Assembly: GCF_003014555.1 (NCBI RefSeq)
Contig: NZ_PYGE01000029.1
Span: 1 to 55,803 of the forward strand
From: Haloactinopolyspora alba
GTDB taxonomy: Bacteria > Actinomycetota > Actinomycetes > Jiangellales > Jiangellaceae
Direction: 5' to 3'
DNA length: 55,803 nt
The position numbers and the translations under genes are program-made. This document shows, one piece after another, positions 1-11,500 of this stretch (position 1 is its first letter; the number at the start of each line of letters is the position of its first letter). The notes under the pieces were generated by a model. That model had not been told where the DNA came from. It worked only from the letters and a program-made list of their open reading frames with translations, and ran no database searches.

Positions 1-662
1 GCGACCAGCTCGACCATGGCCTCCGGCGGGGTCCACGAGGTGCGTCCGTCGTGCATCGGCATCGCCGTGGTCATGTCGGTGCGCACGTGCCCCGGTGCCA
101 CGTCGAAGGCGGCGACGCCCTGATCGCGGTACTGCGCGTCCAGTTGAGTGGTCAGCCGGGCCAGCGCGCCCTTGCTGACCGCGTAGGCGGTGTAGGTGTC
201 CATGGCCTTGTACCCGGAGCCGCTGTTCAGGTTGACCACGCGGCCACCGCCGCCGTCGAGCATCACCGGCAGAACCGCATGCGTCACCAGCATCGGCCCG
301 CGTACGTTCACCTCGACCACCCGCCAGCTGTCCTCGACGTCGGTGTCGAGGAACGGGCGTTCCACCGGTTCGATCGCGCCGGCATTGTTCACCAGCAGGT
401 CGATGCGATCCAGGCCGCCGGCCACCGCGGCGACGGCCTCGGCCACCTCGGCGCCGTCGGTGACATCGGCCGTCGCCGCCACCGCCACGACGTCCCGGCG
501 GCGGCACTCGTCCGCGACGGCCGCCAGCCGGTCGCCGTCACGCGCAAGCAACCCGACGTTGATGCCGCGATCGGCCAGTCCCAGCGCCAGTGCGCGACCG
601 ATCCCGCGGCTGGCGCCGGTGATCAGAGCGGTGTGGCCAGGCCGGCCGGGTGGCAGTGTCAT
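1..662 (-). CDS. SDR family oxidoreductase (3' end outside window)
   Basis: An NAD(P)-dependent short-chain dehydrogenase/reductase; 220 residues are visible and the C-terminus lies beyond the window edge. The Rossmann motif TGASRGIG is at about residues 15-22, NNAG at 92-95, the catalytic Ser near 147, and YAVSK supplies Tyr160 and Lys164. The ATG follows the pheT TAG stop immediately, and GAGGAG at the end of pheT is a well-spaced ribosome site, so the gene is probably co-transcribed and coupled with pheT. The substrate cannot be read from the sequence. There is no signal peptide, so the enzyme is cytoplasmic. Confidence 0.9.
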   Translation of the reverse strand, partial: MTLPPGRPGHTALITGASRGIGRALALGLADRGINVGLLARDGDRLAAVADECRRRDVVAVAATADVTDGAEVAEAVAAVAGGLDRIDLLVNNAGAIEPVERPFLDTDVEDSWRVVEVNVRGPMLVTHAVLPVMLDGGGGRVVNLNSGSGYKAMDTYTAYAVSKGALARLTTQLDAQYRDQGVAAFDVAPGHVRTDMTTAMPMHDGRTSWTPPEAMVELV

Positions 663-3214
663 CTACGCTCCTCGCAGCTCAGCCCCGGTCCGCTCGGCGG
701 CCGCGGCCACTGCCGCGTCGCGGGCCGCGGTGGTCTCGTCCGCGGTGAGTGTCCGGTCCGGCGCGCGGAAGCGTAGCGCGTACGCCAGCGACCGGCGTCC
801 CTCGCCGACCTGCGCACCGGTGTACACGTCGAACAGGCGCACCGACTCGAGCAGTTCGCCCGCCCCGGCCCGCAACGCCGCCTCGACGTCGGCGGCCGGA
901 ACCGAACTGTCGACCAGCAGGGCGACGTCCTGCGTCGCCACCGGGAACGTCGACACCGCGGGCGCGCGAACCGGCGCGTCGGCGTCCTCGTCCGCACCGA
1001 CCAGCCGATCGAGGTCGAGCTCCATGGCCGCGGTCCGCGGCGGCAGCCCGAGCGCCTGGACGACCCGCGGGTGCAGCTCGCCGGCGTGACCGACGACCTC
1101 GGCCCCGACGTACAGCGCAGCACAGCGGCCCGGATGCCACGGTGCCTGCTCGTCGTTGCCAACTCGCAGCCGAACACCGGCCGACGACGCCACGGCGCGT
1201 GCGGCCTCGACGGCGTCGGCCCAGGACACCTGGCGGGCCGGACCCCACCATCCAGCCGGCTCGCGGGCGCCGGACAACGCCACCGCCAGGCGGCGCGGCT
1301 GCTCCGGAACGGCGTCCTCCAGCGCCGCGAGCTCGTCCTCGGTCGGGCGACGGTCGACGGGCAGCCGCGGTGGCCGCGGCAGCGTGCCGGGCCCGCGCCG
1401 GAACACCAGGCCGGACTCGTACAGCGCCACGTCGGTGTTCCCGCGGCCGACGTTGCGCCGCAGTGTCGCCAGCAGGCCGGGCAGCAGCGTGGTGCGCAGC
1501 AGCGGCTGCTCCTCCGAGAGCGGGTTCGCCAGGCGCACCGCCAGCCGCCTCGGGTCGTCCACGGCGAAGCCCAGCGCGTCGAAGTCGCCTTCCCCGACGA
1601 ACGGGTACGACGGCGCCTCGACGTAACCCGCAGCGGCGACGGCACGTTCGACCCGGCGGCGTACCCGCTGACCACTCGTGACACCGCGACCGGCCGGAGC
1701 CATCGGCAGCACGGACGGGATCGCGCCGTAGCCGCGTAGCCGCGCGACCTCCTCGACCAGGTCGTACGGATCGGTGAGGTCCGGGCGCCAGGACGGAGCC
1801 GTCACCGTGACGGTCGGTCCCGCGCCCGCCTCGACCGTGGCGCCGACCGACGTCAGCGCCCTGGTGACCTCGTCGGGGGTGTACTCGACGCCGACGACCC
1901 GGCTCGGCAGGGTGGTGTCGATGTCGACAGCGGTCGCCGGCGGCACCGCGCCCACCGCCGTCATGCCGGAGTCGGCCACACCGCCACCGTGCTCGACCAG
2001 CAGCTCGACCACCCGTCGCGAGGCCGCCCACGGCGCCCGCGGGTCCACACCGCGTTCGAACCGTTTGGACGCCTCGCTGGGGAGCTTGTGCCGGCGGGCG
2101 GTACGGCCCGCTCCGGTCGCCTCGAAGTGCGCGGCCTCGACGACGATCGCCGTCGTCGAGCCGCTGAGCTCGGTGGTGCCGCCGCCCATGACACCGGCCA
2201 GCCCGATGGGCCCGGTGTCGTCGGTGATCAGCAGGTCGTCCGGGTCGAGCGTGCGCACCACCCCGTCCAGGGTGGTCAGCTTCTCGCCGTCCTCGGCTCG
2301 ACGCACCACGATGGTGCCGGTGAGCGCGTCCCGGTCGTACCCGTGGATCGGCTGGCCCAGCTCGAGCATGACGTAGTTGGTGATGTCGACGGCGAGCGAG
2401 ATCGGCCGCATACCGGCCAGCTGGACCCGGCGCTGCAACCAGCGCGGGCTCGGGGCGTGCGGGTCGACGCCGGTGACCGTGCGTGCGACGAACACCGGGC
2501 AGCGGTCGGCGTCGTCGACGCGCACCGGATACCCTGAACCGTCCGCATCGTCGTCCTCGCGCTCGTCCACACCAGAGCCGGCGGGATCGGCGTAGTCGAC
2601 GCCGAACGCCGTGGCCGCCTCCCTGGCGACGCCACGCACGGACAGGCAGTATCCGCGGTCGGGCGTGACCGCGATGTCGAGCACGTCGTCACGCAGATGC
2701 AACACCGCCGCGGCGTCGTCACCGGGCGCCGCCTCGTCGGGACGCAGCACCAGGATGCCGGTGTGGTCGTCGCCGAGGCCGAGCTCGCGGGCGGAGCAGA
2801 TCATGCCGTCGGACACGTGCCCGTACGTCTTGCGTGCGGTGATGGTGAACCCGCCGGGCAGCACCGTGCCGGGCAGCGACACCACGACGAGGTCGCCGAC
2901 CTCGAAGTTGAGCGCGCCGCACACGACGCCCCGCGACATGGTGGTGGAGCCGTCGTCGGTGTGGCTCGGTCGCTGCTCGTTGTGCTCGGCGCCGACGTCG
3001 ACGGCACACCAGCGCACGGTCTTGCCGTTCTTGTGCGTCTCCTCGACGAACTCGAGGACCCGGCCGACGACCAGCGGCCCGGACACGTCCGCGCCGGCCT
3101 CGTCGACCGTCTCGACCTCGAGCCCGGCGGCGATCAGCCGGTCGGCGACGTCGCGACCCGTGGCCGAGCCGGGAACGGCCGCGAACTCGCGCAGCCAGGA
3201 CATGGGGACGCGCA

Positions 3215-3215
<1 letters not shown>
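663..3215 (-). CDS. pheT: Phenylalanine--tRNA ligase beta subunit
   Basis: Beta chain of the (alpha-beta)2 phenylalanyl-tRNA synthetase, 850 residues, a normal length. It opens with the family-typical [11 protein letters not shown]. An EMAP/OB tRNA-binding domain follows at about 40-150, then the B3/B4 editing region, the B5 domain and a C-terminal FDX-ACB domain. The ATG overlaps the pheS stop by one base (TGATG) and is preceded by GGAGG, so translation is coupled to pheS. An in-frame start further upstream would run deep into pheS and is rejected. The downstream neighbour, an SDR gene, starts at the next base after the stop. Confidence 0.98.
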
Positions 3216-4486
<1,271 letters not shown>

Positions 4487-4487
<1 letters not shown>

Positions 4488-6169
4488 CATGACGCGGGAC
4501 GCGGCGCCCGCCCGGATCCGGAGGACGTCCGGCGGCCCGCGGCGTCGTCAGCCACGAGACCGTGTCCGAACGCGAACGCCGTCGCAGCCGAACGCGAGGG
4601 CACCCCCACCTTCGAGAAGATGTTGCTCAGGTGCCGGGCGACGGTGTGCTCGCTGATGAACAGCTCCGCCGCGACGGCACGGTTGGACTCCCCACGTGCG
4701 ACGAGCCGCAGCACCTCGACCTCACGTGCCGTCAGTCCCTTCGGGTACGACGCGTGCTCGCCGGCGAGAGCGGACGCCCGCCGCGCGTCCGGCACCGCGC
4801 CCAGGTGCCGGTACGCTACGACCGCGGCGTCGAACTCCATCGCCGCGCCGTCCTCGTCACCGGCTCGCCGCAGGGCCCGACCGAGCAGTTCCCGGGCCTG
4901 CGCCGCCTCGTAGGGGCAGGCCAACCGCCGGTACGCCGCGACGGCCTCACGCAGCGCCGGCACGGCATGGCCCACATCGTCCTCGGCCAGCATGACCGCG
5001 CCGCGCGAGGCTGTGGTGAGCGCGCGCATCAGGATCGCGTCCATCCCCGTCGCCAAGGCCGCCAGCTCGTCGGCCGAACCGCGCGCCGTGGCGACGTCTC
5101 CGGCGCACAGCGATGCCCGGACGTGCGCGTCCAACAGCCGGGCCCGCGGCAGCGGCCGGGCGGGCGCACCGGCCAGGGCCACGGCCAACGCCGTCACCGC
5201 GGCCTCGGCGTCACCCTGGTCGATCCGGAGCAGGGCGAGGCCCGGTTGCGGATTCCCACCCAGCTCGTGCACTCGCCGGAACGCCCGTTCCGCCGCCGAG
5301 TGGTCACCTCGCCGGCGCCGGATCTCCCCGGCCAGGTAATGCCCGTCGGCGATGGCGAAGTCACCGAACGCCGCCAACTCCTCGACCGCGCGCACCGCCT
5401 CCCGCTCGGCGGACGTCCACTCACCGCGCTGCACCGCCACCTCGCAGCGGTGCAGCCGGCACAGGCCCGGATACCAGCTCTCCTCGCCGTGTTCGGCGCA
5501 CCATCGCATGGCCCAGTCGCTCCACTCGCCTGCCCGCCCGACATCGCCGAGCAGCTGGCACGTGTAGAGCAGGAGGCAGTACACCCATCCGGTGACGAAG
5601 GGGGTGAGCCCGCCGCAGGTGGCCTCGGCCATCGCCTCGTCGAGCAGCGCGATTCCTTCGGCGGTCTCGCCGCGGGTCACGCGGACCCGCCCCTCGGTGG
5701 CCAGGCTCAACGCCACGAGGTCACGGTCGCGGTGGACCTGCCCGGTCCGGCGCGCTTCGTCGACGTGTGCCAGCGCGCTCCCGGTGTCGCCGCGGTACAG
5801 CGCCCACTCACCGGAGGCGAGCGCGACGTACCCGCACTCGGGCGAGCCTCGCGCCGTCTCCGCGTCGCGCCGAGCGCAGCCGAGCCAGCCACTCGCCGCG
5901 GCCATCTCGTCCAGGTCGAAATGCCCGGAGAACAGCAGCCACGCCACCTTCGCCGCACGTGCGTCGCGGCCGGCGGCGCGATGGATCGCGTGTGCCCGCC
6001 GGCGTGCGTCGATGGCTTCTCGCGGCCGACCGGTCCAGAACGCGGCCTCCCCGAGGCGCTCCAAGCCGACGACGTCCAGCTCGCCGACGCCGCGCGCCGT
6101 GAGGTCGTCGTACGCCTGCCGCCACGTGGCACTCGCCCCTCGCCCGGCGGCCGGCTTCGTACCGGTCAT
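4487..6169 (-). CDS. TPR-containing LuxR-family transcriptional regulator
   Basis: A 560-residue regulator with no recognised sensor at its N-terminus. Residues from about 15 to 470 are Ala-rich helical repeats of TPR type (for example GRPREAIDARRRAHAIHRA and the repeated AE..AFRRVHELG pattern). Residues about 480-540 form a LuxR/GerE helix-turn-helix (LTAREVEVLRLVARGESNRAVAAE, then HTVARHLSNIFSKVGV, split here for length). It lacks the Walker A ATPase domain of LAL regulators, so it is a truncated-LAL or BREX-type architecture. It lies between pheS and a flavin oxidoreductase, on the same strand, and may control the inserted genes upstream. No Shine-Dalgarno sequence is seen, so the start is uncertain. 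Confidence 0.85.
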
Positions 6170-6304
6170 CGCGCCACACCCGTTCGCCCGCGGACCACAT
6201 CCGGCCCCGTCCCCGGCACGGTCACCGGGGAGGTGTGCTGCGATTATGCGCCCGGAAAGGGCATCCGTCGAGGCCCCGGCGGGCAGACGACACGGCAGCG
6301 GCGG

Positions 6305-7786
6305 TCAGCGAGGCGCGTCGGGTGTGACGTTCTGGTTCAGCCGGAACACGTTCGCCGGGTCGTACTGGTTCTTCACCGCGACGAGCCGCGGGTAGTTCGT
6401 CCCGAAGCTCTGGCGGACCACCGCCTCCCCTTCTTCGAGGAACCCGGGGAAGTTCAGGTACTCCGCGCCGGTCGAGAACGGCTCCGCCGCCCGGTGCGCG
6501 CGCCGGGCCCAGGCCAGACACGCGTCGTCGTCCGCCGTGTCCTCCCAGTTCGCCTCGACCCCGAGCAGCAACGGCGCGGAGCGGTCGCCGAACGCGGTGT
6601 GCTCGGTGCTCACCCGCGCCATCTCCCCGCCCAGCTGCCACAGGTCCAGGGTGGAGTGCGGCGACGGGCTGCTCTCGGTCAGCTCCATCAGTACGTCGAC
6701 TGCCTCGTCGGTCAGCTCCGTCAGGAACCGCGACTTCCAGTAGTAGCGCAGGCCCGCCGGATAGTCCTCGTCGAAGACCTGCTGAGCCTCCGTGTACGGC
6801 ATCACCGCACTGAGGTCGGCGATCGGCGCTCCGTTCCCGCGCACGGCATCGAGTTCACGTTCACCGTCGGCCACCGCGCCGGTGTGCACGGCCGCGAAGG
6901 TCAGCACCGGCTGATGGTGGTAGGCCTGCGGAATCTGCTCGATCGCGGGTGCGTGCCACAGCACCGCGAGCGAGCTGACCTCGTCCGGCGCGTCCGCCTG
7001 CCACTCCCGCCAGTGGCGCAGTGCCGACGCTGCCCCGTCCCACGGGTGAAAGACGAGGGCGACGAACACGTCCGGGCCGACCGGATGGGCGCGGAACTCG
7101 AAAGCGGTCACGACGCCGAAGTTCCCGCCGCCACCACGCACCGCCCAGAACAACTCGGGGTGATGCTGCTCGTCCGCTCTGACCTGCTGCCCGTCCGCGG
7201 TGACCAGCTCGACAGCGACGAGGTTGTCGCAACTGAGACCGTGCCTGCGGCGCAGCCACCCCAGCCCGCCGCCCAGCGTCAGCCCGGCGACGCCGGTCTC
7301 CGACACGATCCCCTGCGGAACGGCGAGCCCGTATGCCTGGGTGGCGCGGTCGAGCGCGCCGATGGTCACCCCACCCTCCGCACGCACACGGCGGCGGTCG
7401 GCGTCGACGTCGACACCGTCCAGCGCCGACAGGTCGACGACCACACCGCCGTCGCACACCGCGTTACCGGACACGTTGTGCCCGCCGCCGCGCACCGCGA
7501 TCGGCAGCCCGTGTTCGCGGGCGAACGCGACGGCCGACCGCACGTCGGCGACATCCGCACAGCGCACGACCAGCGCCGGCCGTCGATCGATCATGCCGTT
7601 CCACACCGAGCGGGCGTCGTCGTAGCCGGCGTCGTCCGGCCGCACGACCTCCCCCCGTAGCCCGGCCTCCAGGTTCGCGACCGCCTCCCCCGAAGGCAGT
7701 GCGGGCGCGGCGGCGAAGTCCGCGACGGAACCAGAACTCGAATCCCGGGACACCACCGCGGTCCGGGACGCTGCCGAACGATTCAT
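6305..7786 (-). CDS. FAD-binding oxidoreductase with berberine-bridge (BBE) C-terminal domain
   Basis: A 493-residue flavin oxidase or dehydrogenase of the PCMH/6-hydroxynicotine oxidase family. The FAD domain spans about 70-260. RGGGHNVSG holds the His expected to bind FAD covalently, and ETGVAGLTLGGGLGW is the second FAD loop. It lacks the Cys found there in bicovalent members, so I infer a single covalent link. The C-terminal NYPRLVAVKNQYDPANVFR is the BBE domain. The ATG at 7786 is preceded by GGGGAG and chosen over an upstream start in GC-rich leader sequence. The substrate is unknown. There is no convincing signal peptide. Confidence 0.9.
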   Translation of the reverse strand: MNRSAASRTAVVSRDSSSGSVADFAAAPALPSGEAVANLEAGLRGEVVRPDDAGYDDARSVWNGMIDRRPALVVRCADVADVRSAVAFAREHGLPIAVRGGGHNVSGNAVCDGGVVVDLSALDGVDVDADRRRVRAEGGVTIGALDRATQAYGLAVPQGIVSETGVAGLTLGGGLGWLRRRHGLSCDNLVAVELVTADGQQVRADEQHHPELFWAVRGGGGNFGVVTAFEFRAHPVGPDVFVALVFHPWDGAASALRHWREWQADAPDEVSSLAVLWHAPAIEQIPQAYHHQPVLTFAAVHTGAVADGERELDAVRGNGAPIADLSAVMPYTEAQQVFDEDYPAGLRYYWKSRFLTELTDEAVDVLMELTESSPSPHSTLDLWQLGGEMARVSTEHTAFGDRSAPLLLGVEANWEDTADDDACLAWARRAHRAAEPFSTGAEYLNFPGFLEEGEAVVRQSFGTNYPRLVAVKNQYDPANVFRLNQNVTPDAPR

Positions 7787-7924
7787 ACCAACTCCCCATC
7801 GGGCCGCCGGTCCGGTGCCGGACGAAACCCCCGCCGCGGGCGATCCCGCCCCCCTGGCGGTCACTGACGCTACGCAGCCGAGAACAGGGGCGGCATCGCC
7901 AGGAAGGTGTAGATCGACACGGTG

Positions 7925-7952
7925 GCCGGATGGTCAGAACTGACCATCCGGC
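7925..7952 (-). terminator. Perfect hairpin after the PPOX gene
   Basis: Perfect 13-bp arms (GCCGGATGGTCAG and its complement) are separated by AA, 58 nt beyond the PPOX stop. A second perfect palindrome, CAGGGGCGCCCCTG, follows at 7961-7974. There is no U-tract. A terminator is the simplest reading; an operator for the FAD oxidoreductase gene is the alternative. Confidence 0.55.
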
Positions 7953-8009
7953 GCCCTGTGCAGGGGCGCCCCTGGTGTCCAGCGGCGCGAGCTGGCGTCC
8001 GGGTCCGGC

Positions 8010-8480
8010 TCAGCCCTCGCCGTCGACCAGCCGGGGCGGGAAGCCGCCGGTGGCGATGGGGCCCCAGCGCTGCGGGGTGACGCGGATGAGGGACTTGCCC
8101 TGCCGGCGCATCGCGTCGCGGTACTCGTCCCAGTCCGGATGCTCGCCCGCGATGTTGCGGTAGTACTCCACCAACGGCTCGACGGAGTCCGGCGGGTCGA
8201 TCACCTCGGCGGGACCGTCGACCTGCACCCAGGCGTCGCCGAAGTCGTCGGAGAGCACGACGACGCTCGCCTTGGGCGTGCGGCGGACGTTCACGGCCTT
8301 GATCCGGTCCGGGTAGGTGGATACGACCAAGCGGCCGCTGTCGTCGAGGCCGCAGGTCACCGGGGACGCCTGCGGAGTGCCGTCGGCGCGGAAGGTCAGC
8401 ACGACGGCGTGGTGGCGGGGTCGGACGAACTCCAGCAGCCCGTCGTGGTCGACGGTCGTGTTGGTAGCGACGTTGGGCAT
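8010..8480 (-). CDS. PPOX-class (F420-type) oxidoreductase
   Basis: A 156-residue split-barrel flavin/deazaflavin-binding protein of the pyridoxamine-phosphate-oxidase superfamily. The family pattern is visible as HHAVVLTFRADGTPQASPVT, then RIKAVNVRRTPKASVVVLSD and WVQVDGPAEVID. The C-terminal GKSLIRVTPQRW fits F420-dependent actinobacterial members, which reduce unknown substrates using F420H2. It is cytoplasmic. A TAGGCT box lies 6 nt before the ATG, which suggests a leaderless transcript and supports this start. It sits between the giant RTX gene and the FAD oxidoreductase on the same strand. Confidence 0.9.
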   Translation of the reverse strand: MPNVATNTTVDHDGLLEFVRPRHHAVVLTFRADGTPQASPVTCGLDDSGRLVVSTYPDRIKAVNVRRTPKASVVVLSDDFGDAWVQVDGPAEVIDPPDSVEPLVEYYRNIAGEHPDWDEYRDAMRRQGKSLIRVTPQRWGPIATGGFPPRLVDGEG

Positions 8481-8486
8481 CCAGCC

Positions 8487-8492
8487 AGCCTA
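8487..8492 (-). promoter_or_regulatory. -10 box of leaderless PPOX gene
   Basis: TAGGCT lies 6 nt before the ATG at 8480 on the minus strand. It is one of about ten TANNNT boxes in this window with 6-8 nt to an RTG start. Confidence 0.55.
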
Positions 8493-8554
8493 CTCGAGTC
8501 GACGTCGGCCCCTCGCCGACATCGAGCGCCGGCCGCCGCCGAACGACGGCGTGG

Positions 8555-11500
8555 CTACGGCAGGCACGACGGCTCGTCGAAGTGTCCCGGCGTGCCGGGG
8601 AACGCTCTCCCGTTGTTCTCCCTCGTGTCCGTCTTGTACACCAGCGCCAGCTCCCGGTACGCCGACGAGTCCGGGTCCCGCACGTCGTCCATGCTCGTGC
8701 CGACGCCGGTGCCGAAGGCCAGCGTCTGCAGCAGCGTCTCCATCTGCGGTGAACGCTGACGGATGTCGCCGTCGTCGCCGTAGCTGGCATTGCACCGGGT
8801 GAACAGGTTGAAAGCACCGACCCAGTCGATCAGCCGGTCGCCGTCGGGCTCCGGCCCGTTCTGCCCGATGTCGCCCTGGAGGACGTCGCGGTCCCAGCCG
8901 CCGTAGATCCAGTCGACGCCGTGGTGGTGGTCGTTGTCCTCGATGCTGTCCGGGTCGGAGGCGTCATCGTTCAGCGTGCCGGTCAGCAGATGCCACAGCG
9001 GCGGATCCACGCCCGCCCGCGGCCGGAAGTCGAGGATGTCCGCGTCCCCGACCTCGTCGCCGGAGGTCCCGCCGTGCCCGCCGAACAGGATGTCGACGAA
9101 CTGGTCGAACTCCCCCGGGTCGGCCACTCCGGCACACGGCGCGCCCGAATCGTCGACCCCGTCCTCGGGATCACCGGGAACGCAGCCGCGTCCACCCCAC
9201 ATGACGTCGGCGCCGTCGTCGCCGTACATCCAGTCGCCGCCGCCGTTGCCGTTCATGGCGTCGTCGGCGAACGCACCGTGCATGACGTCGTGCCCCGGCC
9301 CGCCGAGAACGATGTCGTCGCCGCCGGAGGTCAGGCCCGGATGCTCGAGTGCGCTGCCGTCGGCGTCGTGCTGCAGGTCGACCCGGCGGTCGAACGTGCC
9401 CTCACGCATCAGGACGATGTCGAAGAAGGTCGGCCCGCCTGTCGTGGCGGTGACCTCCTCCCCCGGCCCGAGCAGCCGGCTCACCACGCCGCCACGGTCG
9501 CCGATCTGGACGTCCTGACCACGGGCGCCGTCGACCCAGTCACCGCCGAGCTCGCCGTACTGCTCGTCGTTGTCCTGCTGGCCGAGCAGGGCGTCGTTGC
9601 CGTCCTGGCCCCACTGGTAGTCGTCGCCGCCGTCGCCGATGAGGACGTCGCGGCCATGGGTGTGTGGCGGCCCGGCGACGTCGTAGCGGGTGGCCTCCCG
9701 AACGACGGTGGTCGGGTTGTAGTCGGCGTAGGTCGAGTACGCCCCGTCCACGATCTCGCGGTCCAGCCGGCCGTTGTCGCCGAGCTGGAAGTCCGCGGCC
9801 CCGTCGCCGAACACGACGTCGGCACTGTCGCGGTGGTCCGAGCGGGACGACCCGCCGATCTGGTCGTCCTGACCATCCGGACCCGCTGGACCTTCCAGCT
9901 CGGGCGCGGCGCTACGGCAGTCGTTGTCGTCGTTGTCGTCGTCGAGCGGACAGGTGTCGAAGAACGGCACCGCGGGCGGGAACTCCAGCGTGCCTGGCGT
10001 CGGCAGCGCCAGCTCGTCCTGGGCGTCCGCGGGCAACGTCTCGTACGGCAGCGTGACGCTCGGCGGACTCGTCTTGACCCCCGATGCCAGGCTGTCGCCG
10101 AACAACCACTCGGTGCCGCCGTTGCCTTCCATGTAGTCGTCGTCCGGCCCGCCGGCGACGACGTCGTCGGCGTCCTGACCGAACAGGACGTCGACACCGG
10201 CGCCGCCGGAGATGACGTCCGGGCCGAAGTTCGCCTCCGCCGGCGGAGCCTGCAGGTCGAGCAGCTGGATGCAGCGCTGGTTCTCGATGCCCAGCTGCGT
10301 GGTGGCGTAGGTGTAGTCGACGTCCTCCTGGCAACGGCGGGTCACGTCGCCGTTGTCGCCGATGGCCACGTCGGCGCCCGCGCCGCCGTAGATCTCGTCG
10401 CCGGCGTCGTGGTCGCCCTGGTCCGGGTGGTGTTCGTCCGGAGTGCCCACGAACGGCGACAGGAACTGCGAACCACCGACCAGGTCGTCCTCGCCCCCGT
10501 TGCCCTCGATGAGGTCACGATCCTGGTTGCCCTGGACGAAGTCGTCATCCTCGTTGCCCTTGAGGATGTCGGTACCGCCCTGGCCGAACATGCGGTCGTT
10601 GCCCTCGTTGCCGTGCACGAGGTCCGGCCCGGAGACGTCGGAAAGCGGGATCGGCGTGGTGGCAGACTTCTCGCGATCCAACAGTTCGATCTGACGCAGC
10701 CGGCCGCCGGTGACGTCGTCGACAGCCCACGTCGCACCGCTGTCGCCCGGTGCGACGACACCGGTGATGACGGCGTTGTCGCCGGCCATGACGTCCTCGA
10801 GCTCGTTGCCGAACATCAGGAACTCGCCCTCGTCGAGCTTGGCCTCCGCGCCGTTGACCACCGACGATCCACCGATCATGTCGTCGGCGTCCCGCGGATC
10901 GGCAGCGGCCTGCGCCTCCGCCGCGGCGGACATCGGCCCGGCGGCGGAACCGTCCGGCGGCTCGTTGCCGTACATCGTGTCCCGGCCGCCGTTGCCCTCG
11001 ATCGCGTCGTCGCCCGGTCCGCCTTCGAGATAGTCGTCGGCCCAGCCGCCGTACACGTGGTCGTCGCCGGAACGGCCGAACAGATCGTCCTCGCCGCCCT
11101 CGTCCGGCGCCACCAGCTGTGTGGTCCACCGCGGCGCACCGCCGGGCCAGCGCCCGACGCCGTCCGTGCCGTCCGGGTCGACCGCGGCGGCCGGTGTGAC
11201 CGCGCCCTGATCGCCCAGCAGCGTGTCGTGGTCCGCCCCGCCGATCAGCCGGTCCGCACCCAGCTCACCGAAGAGCTGGTCGTCTCCGGCATCACCGAAG
11301 AGCCGGTCGCCGCCGTCCTGGCCGTGCAGCACGTCCCGGCCGGCGCCGCCACCCATGTGGTCGTCGCCGAACGTGCCCGCCTCGTTGCCGTTCGCCGGGA
11401 CGATCGTGGACTCGTCCAGCACGTCGCCCACGGTGCCGTTGTCGCCCAGGGCCACGTCCTCGCCGGCGCCGCCGTAGATCACGTCACCGGCGTCGGCCGC

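Noticed and set aside
4562-7660. 1032-codon plus-strand open frame
   Set aside because: It crosses the LuxR and FAD oxidoreductase genes in antisense. The product is Arg/Pro/His-rich without domains, while both minus-strand genes have clear motifs.
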